A DNA stretch of 64,000 nucleotides from Dendrocalamus latiflorus (GCA_017311315.1 CM029660.1:36537507-36601506); one strand, 5' to 3'. Positions 11,701 to 23,864 are shown, numbered from the stretch's first letter. The notes: generated by a model not told the origin, from the sequence alone. Numbers and translations are program-made.

Positions 11701-12686
11701 GTTTTGTTGGATATCATGTACTTTTTGCGGGTTCCTGTTTCTTAACCATAAATGAAAATATGAAATCTATAGTTGCAATGTAGTTTCATGCCTAGTATAG
11801 TTGACAAATGACAAGCAGAACCTGTGACGATTTTCTTTAGGTTCCATTAGTAGGTGGTTTTCTTTATTAACTAATTTTGAAGGCATACTCAATAAGAAGT
11901 TTGGCAGCCCTATTACCGTCAAACTAGGATATACTGGGATTCTGCTTTGTTTAGAATTAAGATCCTTCATTCAAATATTATGTCTCTTTGGCTTCCAGAT
12001 GCTCTAACTTTTGATTCGTGTAGTGCTAGAGTTATGCTGTTGTTCATGCACCTGAGCTAGGTTTATGTTTTTCCAGAGGTGTACTGGCAATGACTAATGC
12101 ATTGTAACATAGGCACCACAGTTGCAGTATTTTGTTTTAATCTTATGGATAATATGAGTTGAATATTATATTCTGTTCTCAGATGAGTGGAACCAGAGTC
12201 CCAGTTGGTGGAGACAATGCTGTCCACAAGGCTGAGGATGTTGTCAGCACTATGCTTGCCAAGGGCTTCGTCCTGGGCAAAGATGCCATTGGCAAGGCAA
12301 AATCTTTCGATGAGAAGCATGGCTTCACATCCACTGCTGGTGCCAAGGTGGCCTCCATTGACAAGAAGATTGGGCTTAGCGAGAAGATCACTATGGGCAC
12401 TTCCATGGTTAATGAGAAGGTCAAGGAGATGGATCAGAAGTTCCAGGTGTCCGACAAGACCAAGTCTGCATTCGCTGCTGCTGAACAGAAGGTGAGCAGT
12501 GCTGGGTCTGCTATCATGAAGAACAGATATGTCTTCACTGGGGCATCGTGGGTCACCAATGCATTCAACAAAGTTGCCAAGGCTGCCACCGATGTTGGGA
12601 CTATGACAAAGGAGAAGATGGCAGCGGAGGAGCAGCATAAGGGTTCCGGCCCTTCTGGGGGGCACTCATACACACCCATCCATTGA
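8762..12686 (+). CDS. RRM protein, BPA1-like (binding partner of ACD11) family
   Basis: Five exons (8762-8803, 10691-10794, 10904-10979, 11443-11526, 12183-12686) join in frame to 269 residues. After a short Ala/Pro N-terminus, an RRM spans about residues 17-88: VKVTNVSLSATVQDIKEFF is the RNP2 side, and VAYVTF (residues 56-61) is the RNP1-like core. A proline-rich linker (PEYQPPPTASAPP) leads to a long, Lys/Ala-rich C-terminal domain (AEDVVSTMLAKGFVLGKDA, then KAKSFDEKHGF) typical of the BPA1/BPL family. In Arabidopsis these proteins bind the lipid-transfer protein ACD11 and restrain cell death; that role is family knowledge, not visible here. Intron 1 is 1.9 kb and carries two tandem repeats, one overlapping the splice acceptor. 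The frame is intact. Confidence 0.9.
8985..9001 (+). promoter_or_regulatory. Telo-box-like motif in first intron
   Basis: TTAGGGTTAGGGTTTGG lies about 180 bp inside intron 1 of the RRM gene. It contains the AAACCCTAA telo-box in reverse, a plant element common near the starts of growth-related genes. Function here is an inference from position. Confidence 0.35.
10330..10465 (+). repeat. 46-bp tandem repeat in RRM gene intron 1
   Basis: Three copies starting near 10333, 10379 and 10425 share GTTTATATGAGTGAAAAGCT and continue CAAGCTTGAACAAGGTAAGT. A single diverged copy occurs 370 bp upstream (about 9958-9995), which probably seeded the array. Each unit ends in GGTAAGT, a strong consensus 5' splice site. 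Confidence 0.85.
10619..10702 (+). repeat. 28-bp triplication spanning a 3' splice site
   Basis: Three 28-bp units begin at 10619, 10647 and 10675. Each has GTTTTATT, then an acceptor-like end, then GTGAGGGCT. The third unit's ending, GATTACAG, is the real acceptor before exon 2 at 10691. The first unit also ends in AG (AAAG at 10631-10634), the second in AA. Using the first AG would add 56 nt and bring in a stop codon. Confidence 0.85.
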
Positions 12687-14615
12687 TTAGTTGCCGTGCT
12701 CTTATGTGCCTCAACGTGTTGTATTGGTGGATGTGAAACGTAGATATAGAACAGATCAAATCCTCCCTCCATATGTCCAACCTTCCATCTGTGAACTTTC
12801 GCGTCGCAAGATTTTTTTTTTGGTAGAACAGCAAATATGCTGGTGATCACAATGTATTCTGGGGGTTTATATGGCTCTATGTTGGTTGGAATTTGCATGA
12901 ACCTTTGGTAAAGATGTGGAAGTGGAAAGTTGCTTTAATAATATGCTGGTCTTGTTTCCTGGAATTGTTTGTGGTGTTTTGTCTGAATCGACATGTTATT
13001 GTCTCTGTTCAATCATCGTTTGCAGCGAGTCTTCTCTGTGTTATAACAGTTAATCGAGGGAAGATTTAATGCTGATCCAACTGGCTTTAGCTTTTGGCTT
13101 CCGACGGTTGGTTTTTAATTGAAATTGCACTATAGCGGCAGACAACTTTTTCTAAACCATTCAATTTAAAACAAGAATAAAAAAGGAAAAAATTTGTTAT
13201 AAGAATAAAAAAATAAAAAACACTGTTAAATTTTCATAAACAATACAAAATAATAAGGAAGGAAAAAAAACTAAAATTAAGAAGTGGACCTGATACAGGT
13301 AACTTGGAACTTGGAAGTCCGAAGCCAGAACAAGGTGCGGCGGCCTCTTAAAACAGGACGTGGGGTATGCAAGTTACTTTTGTGTTTAACCAATTAGGGT
13401 TTTTGCATAGAGCCATATCCAACAAGGTATTTTTTTTCCTTTTGCATGATTTTTTCATTTTAGCTGATTCTTGGCCATAGACCCAAGTCAGTGGACTCGC
13501 ATTGTTTTTGTTTTTTTTTAATTCTCAAGCTACCGCATATTGTTGTGGTCACAAGAAGAGTTAACTTGTCAGCTCAGGCTTTCCCTTGCCAAGCTACAAA
13601 AAATGCCATCACCTAACCAAGCATGTTGCAAGCTACAACGCTAGCTAGCATGTCCCTTCCAAATTAGCATCATGTGTTGGATGCGGATAAGCCTCCTGTT
13701 CCTCCATTGCCTTCATCCACAATCAACTAGCTAGCTACTTACTTAGTCCTCTGTACTCTGTTCCTGCCAAGGTGTCGTCAATCACAACACAAGGAAAGAA
13801 TAATTAATCCGACGATCAAGTGCCTCATCGACCCCTTAAATCAGTTTGCTCAAGCTTAAATGTATGTTTTAAACAGCTTTTGCACCCCAATAAGAATGAA
13901 GCACTGTTGCTAGTCATGCATGGTTCACATCATCGCCATGCAACAGTGTTATGGCTTTCCCATACTTCTCAACTATGCTTTTGACCAAGGCTTCTGCCCC
14001 CCAAAAAAAATGAGTGTATGATCTCAACAATCAAATTCTGAAGCCACATTGTTCATCGGCTGCACTTCAGTCGATAACATTATTTACTTGCTAGTTCAAG
14101 TCTCCTCTTGTGATTGTAACGGTTTTCTCGTCTGTCTTGCACACGTGCTTCTGCTGAGGTACTAGTGTGACAAATGCAATTGAGAAAATGCTCCTTAATA
14201 CTGTTGAACTAGAACCTCCCAATTATTTGGATTTCGAAGAAAGAACATACCAACTTCATTGGTAATAAGAATAAGGCGTTTCCTCCGAAATCTTAAATGA
14301 AAACAAGCAACAGAAATAATGATGAGACTAAGGCAGACAAGAAGTTACCTGGTTGGCATTATAATGGATGATCCCATGGACGGAGTATTTTGGCAATGTT
14401 TTGTTAGGAAAAAATAAGTGCCTCGTAGAAGCACCTCACCAGATTCCAATGATTTGAGTCTAGCAAGCAACCATAAACAACTGGCTTTTCAAGTTTCAAC
14501 TCTAACATCCCGTGCTTACAAGTACAGGAACTAAGATCTGATAAGGACAATTACAAGACAAATGAAATAACTGAAAATGATTCATTTCATCAAAGCACAC
14601 AAGCAGAATGGAGCA
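12687..14615. other. Intergenic, RRM gene 3' flank
   Basis: The RRM gene's 3' UTR probably reaches about 13.0 kb. About 13100-13290 is A-rich and belongs to the low-complexity family noted at 4130 and 23560. The rest shows no exon with family resemblance and no clear transposon ends. Confidence 0.4.
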
Positions 14616-14624
14616 TATAAAGTA

Positions 14625-15879
14625 AGGATAAGCCTATTTAACCCCTTGAACTCTTGTGAAAGTCTGAAAATTAACTCTAAACTACAAAACCAGATATTGG
14701 ACACCCCTTAACTGCCAATACCGTTCACTTTACCCCCTGAGACCAAAACCACCCTGGTTTTGGTGACGTGTCATATAGTGGACAAGTTTTGTTATCATGG
14801 CGTCCCCATCACGTGCACATGTATAGCTGAGCCAGCAAAAAAATCTTCCATGTTTTCCTTTTCTTTTCTTCTCCTCTTTCTTCTCCTCCTCCTTCCTTGT
14901 TTCTTTTCTTTTTCCTCCCTAAGCACTTCCTTCCTCCTCCCAAGCACCGGCAGCTAAGCCTCCTCCCTGGCCTTAAGCCACATCGCCTGCTTCCCCTAGT
15001 TGCGAGCTGCATCGTTGCCTCCCCCGGCTGCGAGCTCTTCCCGTGAGCCACACCGATGTATCCAAGCTTGGAGCATATGGGGGAAGACCAAGAGCAACCG
15101 GAGTTGGGGAGCCAGCTCCCTCACGTCTCCACGACACTCATCAAGAGACGTGGCTGATCTAGGCCATAGTCATGGGGATTGAAGCGGAGCCACAGCAACA
15201 TTGAGATCTAGGCCACTGGAGATGGAGCAAGCAACAACAACAGGAGGCGATGGTGATGAAGGTGGGGAACAGGATGGATGGGTGGAGAGGGCCCTAGCCG
15301 AAGGCGAGGAAGAACCCACAATATGACTTGTGCAAGAAGCTTCTTCTCTTCCTCACAAAGGCATATCGCCGCCATTGCCATCCCCGCCGCGTGTCGCCAC
15401 CGCCATCCCCGAGGTGCGTCGCCACAAATTGTGAGTTCCACCATTGGCATCATCCTCGGCCCCGTGAGCACCACCGCCACTATTTAGATATGGTGTGCCG
15501 CATCAGTTGGATGGTGATGGCTCGGTTTGCCTAACGGCGGAGTTTGATGGGGCAATGGTGATGAAGATGCAGAGAGAGAGGAGAGAGAAGAGGAGGGAGA
15601 GAGAGAGAGAGAGAGAAGAAAATGGAGTGCAATTGATCAAAGAACATGACATGTGGGGCATACATTATATTTTTTTTTTCTGATAATGCTTATCGTGTGC
15701 CATGTCAAAACCATTGCCACTTTGGCTCCACGTCAGAGCAAATCTGGCTTCGAATCGCCTCACGAGGGTAAAATAAACGGTATTGATACTTGAGGGGGGT
15801 AAAACATCTGGTTTTACAGTTGCAAGTTAAAACTTAGATTATCGCAAGAGTTCAGAGAGTAAAAAAGTGGACTTATTCC
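14625..15879. mobile_element. Non-autonomous Mutator-like element (MULE)
   Basis: A 1,255-bp element bounded by a perfect 9-bp duplication, TATAAAGTA (14616-14624 and 15880-15888), the Mutator size. The ends are diverged inverted repeats: GGATAAGCCTATTTAAC... on the left, against the complement of ...AAGTGGACTTATTCC on the right. GAACTCTTG and ACAAAACCAGAT or GTAAAACCAGAT follow in the same order inside both. The interior (about 14880-15650) is GC-richer than the flanks and has a GA microsatellite (15599-15617). It has no transposase. It could hold captured host sequence (Pack-MULE), but I could not identify a parent gene. Confidence 0.8.
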
Positions 15880-16145
15880 TATAAAGTATAACAAGTTGCA
15901 TATTCTTTTGGAATCTCATAAGCTGTGCAAGACCATTTCAGTTTGATACCGTTTGTTACTTGCTGGTTTTGGATAGCAGATAGCTTGTGCTTGTTTCCAG
16001 GTGCAGACACAGACTCACGGTTTCAGGGTTCAAACATTTTCTTACAATAGGTTGAATTCCTTCCGTGTTATTTCTAAAGAACTCTTGTTGCCAATAGTAC
16101 AGACATGTTCTGAAACAAATTAGTTCAAGAATGGTCAATCTTGGC

Positions 16146-16676
16146 TAGGAGTGAAAAGTAGATACGAATTATCCGTATTATCCAGTTATCGTATTCGATA
16201 GGATGTAATTATGGTATAGATTTTTCCATCCAATTAACAATTTCTATCCTATTCGTATTCATATTTAAATTCGTATAAAAATATGGATGTGAATATGGTA
16301 TGGACTTTTATCATCCAAAATGTTATTTTATTCGGATTATCCATATCCGTATTCATATTCAAAGAAGCAATATATATATTTTATTACAATACAAATAATT
16401 AGTTGGATATTTTTTAATTGAATGTGAATTTGTGTTTTTGAGGCGAGATAAATGAATTAGAATGATTAAACGTGATTGTACGAGGATAAAATATCATTAA
16501 CATCTTCAAACTACATAAGTTATGAGGATATTCAGATCCGACCGAGTTGAGTAGATATTCGATTCGAACTCATATTCGTTACAATAGTTGATTCGTATTT
16601 GTATTTGAGAATATTTGGATTCATATTCGTATTTATTTACAAATACGAATACAAATATGATTTTGACACTATTCGA
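16146..16676. repeat. AT-rich hAT-like repeat
   Basis: About 530 bp built of repeated TATTCGTATT and TATCCGTATT motifs in both directions. It starts TAGGAGTGAAAA and ends TTTTGACACTA, similar to the TAGGGGTGAAAA ends of some hAT-type MITEs. I find no matching 8-bp duplication, so the borders are tentative. Confidence 0.5.
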
Positions 16677-16679
16677 TCT

Positions 16680-19612
16680 ATTTTCTTCTCTAATCGTGGC
16701 AGCACAATTTTGCTTGATCTACACGCAGAAGCATCAAATTGACTTGGCATGCTCAGAAAAAAAATGCTGTACACTAAAATTGCATTGCTCATTGCAAGGA
16801 TTTATCTGGCTAGATGCATCTGTTGTGTTCATTTGTCCACAGAGAGGAACCTGCTCTTTAATCCTAACATCGATGTATGATGATGGCAAATTGGCTATAA
16901 AAAAAAATCCAATCCTCGTACAAACAATATATTTACTTCTACTAATAATTTACGCCGTCTTAGATTTGCATGAACTTGGACCAGGACGTGACTGGATGCG
17001 GCAAACATCATTAGGCCCCGGGTTTCAACGAGGTGAAGTCAACTGATACATGCATGGATGTAACACAGTCCGCTTTCTCCTAACTAACTAGATTAGATTA
17101 TGCAACAAATTGCAAATACTAAGATTACAGAAGTTTTCAGGTTGCAGCGCTCGTCGGTTTATACAATACCATGACACCGTGGAGACCACCTATGCATTGC
17201 ATGCAAGTTGAATATCTGAAGAGGGAGTGAACAACATATGGCCTAGGTCAAATCTGTTCTTATTTAGACTACATGGATAAATATAGTTTATATCCATTCA
17301 TCAAGATCTACATCTGATCTAGATCAAACAATGTATATTGATTTGATTTCCTACCTGAAACCCGCGATAATTACATATATGGTTTTACTGGTATATATGA
17401 CATCGGATCCGTTCCAATTGAAGAAGCAAAATTTTCATTATATGTAACAGATGATGTCAAAGAAGAGGAACAGATTAATGACCGGAGCAGTGAATTCAGT
17501 CTCCAAATAGTCCTTGCTGACTCACTCATATTATCATAATAACATATTAATGGCTTTCTGTACACGTCTGCATTAGAACAGTGTACAGTTAAGTGAAGAC
17601 ATTGAAGTGAACTTGCAAGTAAACTACCAAACTTGATCGATCTGACCTAGATCGATGCCCAAACTGTCATCAACAGAAGGTAGAACTACCTCCTAATTGG
17701 GATTGTTTAGCATGTAATATGCGTGGAGATGCACGTGAAGTGCTAATTAAAATCAACGTAGAAACTTGGACAGAAGCCACACCAAATTGTAACAACTACG
17801 GCCTAACAGTGACATGTGGTGAGTAATTGGATCACGCAAAGATTTGGGCCCAGTTCTTTATCATATTCTGTTACTAACTACTAGTATTATATTGTGGATG
17901 CGGTCTGATGCAAGTTGCAGTAAATTAAGCTGTTCCATGTTGATCCAGATTAATTCGCAATGCAGCCATCATATGAAAGACAACATATATTATTGTAACT
18001 GAAGGAAATAAAGGTGATACAAAATGCCTTTCCTTGTATCTTCAAGTTCATATGTGATCCAGTAGTCCTCAATGGGTAGGATATATATTGTCCTCAGGAT
18101 GATAGCAAAATTCCGCAAGAATGTATCTTTCTCTATATTCCTATGTACTTTTGGAGTTTTGGTATTGAACAAACCAGAAACCGAAGTGCCCAATGATGGA
18201 GCATAAGAAAACAGCCGAAGGCCAGGAATTATTAGCTCGGCGTATGATATACATAATTGACAAGTTGTTCTGTCATATTTGCAATATTGTTGCTTCCAGC
18301 GATACACATTAATGACGGGCTGAAAAGGATTGCTTTACTAATAAACATATGGCAGTACAAGATGTCCATATCATGTTTCTTATCGAGACTGTCAAGCTGC
18401 ACAAATAGGTAGGGAATAGAAATAAAAGAAAATCTTACAAGAAAGATCTGATGAAATGTTTGTCCTGCGGTTCTGAATCTCTAGATACTAAAATCTTTCC
18501 TCTGATTAGTAGAAAATTTTTATGAATTGATCACCATTGTGTAGGACATGTCAATGTGTCATTATCTATCGCAAATTTGCAGTAATGTTAGTGTATTATG
18601 CCATAGATTCTACATTAAGATATACTGCTATAACTGAATTGGCCAGTAGCCTTCAGATTCATCATTCATCATATCACCCTCCTATACTCCAAATATAAGT
18701 TACCGAAAAGGACATATTGGCGTCTCAATGACACTAACAACGGCAAGGCAGCCATTGGTGTGTTTTGTCCTAGTAGCTAGATGCCTAGCTAGGTACTTAT
18801 ATACCTGAATTCTACTGTGGCACGCTTGCCAATTCATCCATTAGCTAGATTACTTGCAGAAACTACCAAAATGAAAGCAAAGTTTCTTCATGTCACTTCT
18901 CCTCACATTATTGAACACTGTAGGACCGAGAAGGCGACCGGCAGGCGGGGGGGGGGGGGGGGGGGAGGCAAGAGCCTCACAAATAGCAGTTTAACTAATT
19001 TTTTTCTTCAAGATTCTCAGTGTCTTCCACTCCAATAACTATGATTAGCTAAGAAGTTCAAAGTCTAAGCAACCACGGTGAAATCTCTACGAAAAACCGA
19101 GCAAAATGTGCCTTAACAGGGTTTTGGCGGTCTGACCTCCAACTAGAGGGCAGTCTGACCGGTACTTGGTTGATGGTTTGACTTCGGGTGGTCTAACCTC
19201 TCCCCAAGAACAGAATATATTTTTCAGCACGGTTTGAAAACCTAAAATTGATGTAACTTCCAATCCAAGCTCCAAACTACTTGATATTTTGCACACACCT
19301 TGCCTAGGATATTGTGAATCTAATCAACAAAGAAATTGAAATAAATCCTTGCAAAAATTTGACCTTTCTTGATTCTAAGGAATGTTTCACTAAAATTGGG
19401 CAAAATACGAAAACGGTGATTATGAGGAGCTCGTGGGAGTAATCAATCTAAGATGGCTAAAGATGGTGTTGTAGATAAGATCTCTATGCAATTTGAACTG
19501 GTGTACCAACGCCGGACCAAAGAAGGCAACATGTCAGCTGATGGGCAGTCAGGGACAACCATGGCACAATCTCCAGCAGGTTTGCCGGATAAGGCATAGT
19601 GCAGGCCTGCTT
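16680..19612. other. Gene-poor intergenic region
   Basis: No coding sequence with a recognisable family. About 19060-19440 carries ACCTCCAACTAGAGGGCAGT, GTCTGACCGGTACTTGG and similar repeats that look like the non-coding part of an LTR retrotransposon, without clear ends. A 19-base G run lies at 18947-18965 (separate entry). Confidence 0.4.
18947..18965 (+). repeat. Homopolymer run of 19 G
   Basis: Nineteen uninterrupted G, preceded by GGCAGGC and followed by AGGC. Such a run can form intermolecular or slipped G-quadruplexes and is also a common place for assembly length errors. Confidence 0.95.
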
Positions 19613-19922
19613 TGTTAGTTTCCATATTAGTTATTTCTTTCTATCTACAAGATTGTTAGTTTCCCTTCCCGCAGATTACTTCCTTGTTGGTTGAGATATG
19701 CAATTGTTAGTTAAGCCACCTCAAGTTATAAGGGGATGGTCGAATAATGGATGGGTAAGGAAGAATTACCCTTATCTCTTATGTCTTCCTCTTCCACCTC
19801 CTCCTGCTGTTCCCATCTCCTTCTCGCCTGGGCACCTTTTCACCCACGCCCTCGCCCTCATCCATGCTACCACCTGTAATCCAATCCCATACATATCAAT
19901 TTGGTATTAGAGCCACCTGCCA

Positions 19923-21046
19923 CAGTGGCGGACCCAGAACTAAATTTTAGCTAGGGCGAATAATTGACCACTAAGCATCATGTAAACATATTTAATTTAA
20001 TCAAGTAGTTGCACATTATTGTAAACATGCTACAAATATATATTTCCACTGCTCTTCTCGAAAATGAAACCATCAAAACCCTAGAGATATGAAAAAAACC
20101 CCCCAAAGAACATCTTGGACACAATCACACAAGGGCCCGAAATGGTACCCAAAAAAGTAAAAAGAGAAGAAAAAAAGTTCAAACCTACAAGAGTCGTGCT
20201 ATTCTTAAAAATTAATAAATAAATAAATCAATCAATCAATTGAGAAAGGAAAGGAAGAAAAACCCAAATGGAAGTAGTTTCATGTTGGTGGAGACTGGAG
20301 ACGGCCCAAACTGGAAAGAGGGGGAGGGCGGGGAGTCGAGCGCAAGCCATATGTTCTTGCCCTTACGCCGGGCGACGGTGATGGTCCTTCCGACCAGCTC
20401 TGCCTCCAGCCGCGCTGGGGTGATGCCATTGATGACCTTGGTGTCGTCCACAGCAGAACACCATACAATCGTCTTCCCAACGCAGTGCTCCTCATTACCA
20501 AACAATACCAGCAAAAAAAACTAAGTGATAACAAGCAAGAGAATTCACACAAGCATAACGTCGAGCACCTAGTGTGCATGTGTTCCAGAATGGACGACGG
20601 CTGGGCATGAGACCCCTCCCAGGGAACTAACTCAATTTTACATGTTTGGGGTATATCACTAGGGCATATGTCAGATCTCCCCTAACTTTATCGTGCCTAA
20701 TTAAAGTAAGAGGAATAAGATCGTATTTTTCTGTAAAGCATAAGATCGTATGTTTAGTATCGAGTTGCACAAGATATAGTGTGTGAGCTATATATGCCCC
20801 GCAGTACTGTCCATAGAGCCTGGTTATCCGGTACATATATGCATGTGTAAACACACTCTCCAACCAGTTCACAGCATGCATGCAACTAAGTACTCCTACC
20901 ATGTGAGCTTTAATTAGTGTTGGCCTGTTGGTATTAGTACGTACGGATTGTTCCTTAATTAGACCAAATTAAGCTTCATTACGGGATGGCCGGCGACGGA
21001 GCTCGGGCGGCTGCCCGAGCTCGCCAGTAGGGAGGGTCCGCCCCTG
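19923..21046. mobile_element. hAT-type element carrying a captured FPG gene fragment
   Basis: A 1,124-bp element with ends CAGTGGCGGACCC and GGTCCGCCCCTG (inverted, one mismatch in 12). It is flanked by a perfect 8-bp duplication, ACCTGCCA (19915-19922 and 21047-21054). Eight bases is the hAT size. There is no transposase. It carries a fragment of the DNA glycosylase gene FPG on the - strand. A perfect hairpin, GAGCTCGGGCGGCTGCCCGAGCTC, lies just inside the right end (20998-21021). It sits between the primer-binding site and gag start of an older LTR element. Confidence 0.87.
20305..20493 (-). pseudogene. Fragment of formamidopyrimidine-DNA glycosylase (FPG/MutM)
   Basis: A 63-codon stretch within the open frame 20514-20236 resembles plant FPG from just after its N-terminus to FQFG. 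It includes EEHCVGKTIV, DDTKVINGI, GRTITVARRKGKNIWLALD and PSFQFG. The FPG family excises oxidised purines. The catalytic N-terminal Pro-Glu, the helix-two-turn-helix and the rest of the enzyme are absent, so it cannot be active. The similarity stops at FQFG and gives way to unrelated sequence inside the hAT element. The parent gene should lie elsewhere in the genome. The reading frame is open across the fragment, so capture may be fairly recent. Confidence 0.8.
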
Positions 21047-21053
21047 ACCTGCC

Positions 21054-21416
21054 ATGTCTTCTAATGCGCAAGCCGCAAACGAAGATTCTCTGAAGTCCTT
21101 CATGGAGCAACATTTCGGCAATATCATGGAGCAGTTGGCGGAACAGGGGCACACGCAGGCCTCCCCGGCGTCCCACCTCACTGCTCTGGAGCTGCTATCC
21201 GCAAGCGACGGCCGTCCGCAGTCGCATCCATCATTGCTGCGCAAGTTGATGGCCAATGGGTGCCCCCTTTCATCAGAAATCGTAGTGAAGTCTTTAGAAA
21301 TTTCACAAATTTTAGGTTGGCAATCATATTGCATAGTTTGTTTAAACCAGAGAAGCAATTATAAAAACCAGGTTGTTGAAGGGAAGTCTAACCAATTAGG
21401 CTGTTTCATGCAGTAA
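21054..21416 (+). pseudogene. Probable gag N-terminal fragment of LTR element
   Basis: A 120-codon open frame starting at the ATG that follows the primer-binding site once the hAT insertion is removed. It has no zinc knuckle or other diagnostic motif. Its first ~75 residues are hydrophilic (SLKSFMEQHFGNIMEQLAEQ looks helical); after about 21280 the composition changes, suggesting truncation. The function is inferred only from position. Confidence 0.35.
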
Positions 21417-22411
21417 TTCTAATGGGAATTAGGACAGATGCGCATAGTTTTAATAGGCCCTCTTGACAGTGATAGTGATTGCCGTGACGACGAACGACGA
21501 CGAGATCAAACAAGATTTATTGATACAAGTATATACTATTCAAACATAGATCACATTATAGTCTGCATGATTTGTTCATACTGACTGAAACCTGGCTAGC
21601 CGCCCAAGACCTGAAACTTCTACGTAAGGACATATATATGCATGTTGATCTACCCACCATAACTGTTTTGGTTGTAATCATATTGGGTGGCTGGTGGTGG
21701 TTAAGACACATATAAGAGGGAGTAATTGTACTCCACACTAGTGTCTCTCCCAATACATCATCTGTGTTAGGATTTAAGCATGCTAATTGTACAAAGTGAG
21801 TAGCAGGTGCCTAGTACAATATTGAGCTCAAGATATAGGAGTTGGTTGTTTTGTCAGTAGATTTAGGACATGTTAGGGGAAGGGTACATGCAAATTGGAT
21901 GGGAGTATATGGCTATATGCAATAGACCAAGTGAAAAATGCATTCTGTTTAGATTTCTCCTCTTCCTTGCAGTTCAAACTTCAAAAGACACATGCCAAAA
22001 TCAGAGTGCCTTGTTCATCTAACTGGCACTTAACTTCTGGAACTACTCATCTTTTTGGGAAAAAATATTAGATTGTGTACCAGTATTTATCAAGGATGAC
22101 AGTAGCAATTAAGGTAGACAGGAAGCTTCCAACGAGTGGTGTCATATATATGTACAATTCAAACTTTAGAGTATGCAATTTTACCTCAACATCACTCCTC
22201 CATGTGAGAGAAGGTAGTTGAGTGTTTGGTAAAAGATGAACTAACTGTGTGAATTGTGTCTCTTTAGTTTCTATTGGTTCTTCAGTTACCAAGACACAAG
22301 AAAAAAAGGAAAAGAAAAGCAAGTATTTGATATAGACAGCGAAGACTCAAGTATTGTTCATGCATTGCAACTAAACTACCAGAGTACAATGCAGTGCTCT
22401 TTTAGAGAAAC
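21417..22411. other. Intergenic, no clear feature
   Basis: Low-complexity, AT-rich DNA without recognisable coding or transposon ends. It precedes the duplicated MYB upstream segment. Confidence 0.4.
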
Positions 22412-22796
22412 CATTTACCTGTGGTTAACTTAGCCATAGACCTACACTAGCAGGCCTGAACTATGAACAGGACTCCATTAGAGACCATAATTCACTTTCC
22501 TGCATCAATGCCCTACACTTTATATTCTCTTCATTGCTTATGCATGCCTGCATCACACAGCGATATACAGTGTTATGATGTGTACATGGCAGCTTTCACA
22601 TCCACAGTAACCATGCAGTAATACGCACCATCATCTACAGTGCATCGTACGTACGTACGCTTTAGGTGTGGATGCATGGGCCATACGTACGGTACATATA
22701 TATATGTACGTAGAGCTGGCATCAACACTGCTTCGGCATGGGAAGCTTCGTTACGCATGGTCTTAAGTTTTCCATACATATATATATACTAGTCAC

Positions 22797-23210
22797 ATAG
22801 GCGTGGCGCAACGCCACGCCAGCCACCGTGTGGACCGAAGTAAAAGAGGGAAAAATTCGCAGAAAAAAGGAAGCGAAGGGGTTTTTTCGAAAAAAATCGT
22901 GGGCCTTTTCGCAATAAAAGGAGACCAGAGGGGTTTTTTCGGAAAAAACCGAGGGCCTTTTTGGAAGAAGCAAGAGCCTGTTCGTAAATACGGGAAATCT
23001 CGGGTCGCTATCCAGCAAAAAAATATGCAGGGGTTTATTCAAAAAAATGCAGGGACCTTTTCGCGAGGAAAAAGGACATGTACGTAATTTCCAAAAAACA
23101 TGAGGGAAGTGCCTCCCCCGGCCGTACGCGAATTTGGCCGGACACGCGCCGGCCGAGGGAGGCGCTGGGGCGACGTGGCTAGGCTCCCGGAACGCCCCCG
23201 GAAATGTAGT
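22797..23210 (+). repeat. GC-rich repeat inserted in promoter copy A
   Basis: This stretch is absent from copy B. It starts with a palindromic GGCGTGGCGCAACGCCACGCC (22800-22820) and continues with near-repeats of GGGGTTTTTTCGAAAAAAA and GGGGTTTTTTCGGAAAAAA (22878-22945). It ends in a segment rich in GGCCGG and CGCC. The type of element is unclear; no target duplication was identified. Confidence 0.55.
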
Positions 23211-23864
23211 CGGTATGATATGTACTAGCTAGCTAGCTAATAGCCCCTACGTTATTGTTATTTTATACGGTCGAGTTGCCGCCAGGCAATTAATATGAAG
23301 ATCGAAGTAGCTTAGGGACAATAACAAAGCGCAAGAAAACACACCAGCGTATCTAACTAAACAACATGCTTAAGCGAGCTAGCCCCGGGCAGTTAATTAC
23401 GTATGCCTAAATCTGCATGCGTTGCATCGCCAACTCATGACGTACGTCTTCTTGGACTAATTTAACTCAGAGAGGGGCAGATCAGAGCAGTTAGAGAGAT
23501 AGGCTGGTCTCCTGCATTAGGTGGTGCTTTAACCGATTTATGGCTTAAGTTTTTAGCTGCAACATTTAAATTATGGTTGAAATTACTGTAATGGCTATTA
23601 ACTTTTCCTTAAAAAAATAAAAAGGTTTTATCGTCATAGATAATGCAAAAAAAGGGGGGAATAAAAGACAAAAAAGCTAAAAAACCTCCAAAAACTAAAA
23701 TAAGTCGAAATTAAAAATCAACACGTTCTGAATAATTTCTGATTAAAATAAACTGAAAGCCAAAATAGGTCGAAAGATGAAGCCCTCCGGAACGGGTAGA
23801 TTGCTGGCTCATGCATGCTATGCTATGCCGCCATCATCATTGTTGATGATGCCACCAAGACCTC

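Larger units (their letters stand above)
19613..21416 (+). mobile_element. Truncated LTR retrotransposon (LTR, primer site, gag start) split by a hAT element
   Basis: A likely 286-bp LTR (19613-19898) starts TGTTAGTTTCC and ends ATACATATCA. Two bases later comes TTGGTATTAGAGCC, a primer-binding site for initiator tRNA-Met. The element is then interrupted at 19923-21046 by a hAT insertion. Beyond it an ATG at 21054 opens a 120-codon frame, the expected place for gag. No 3' LTR, protease or integrase is visible, so the element is truncated. The left LTR border is a best guess. Confidence 0.55.
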
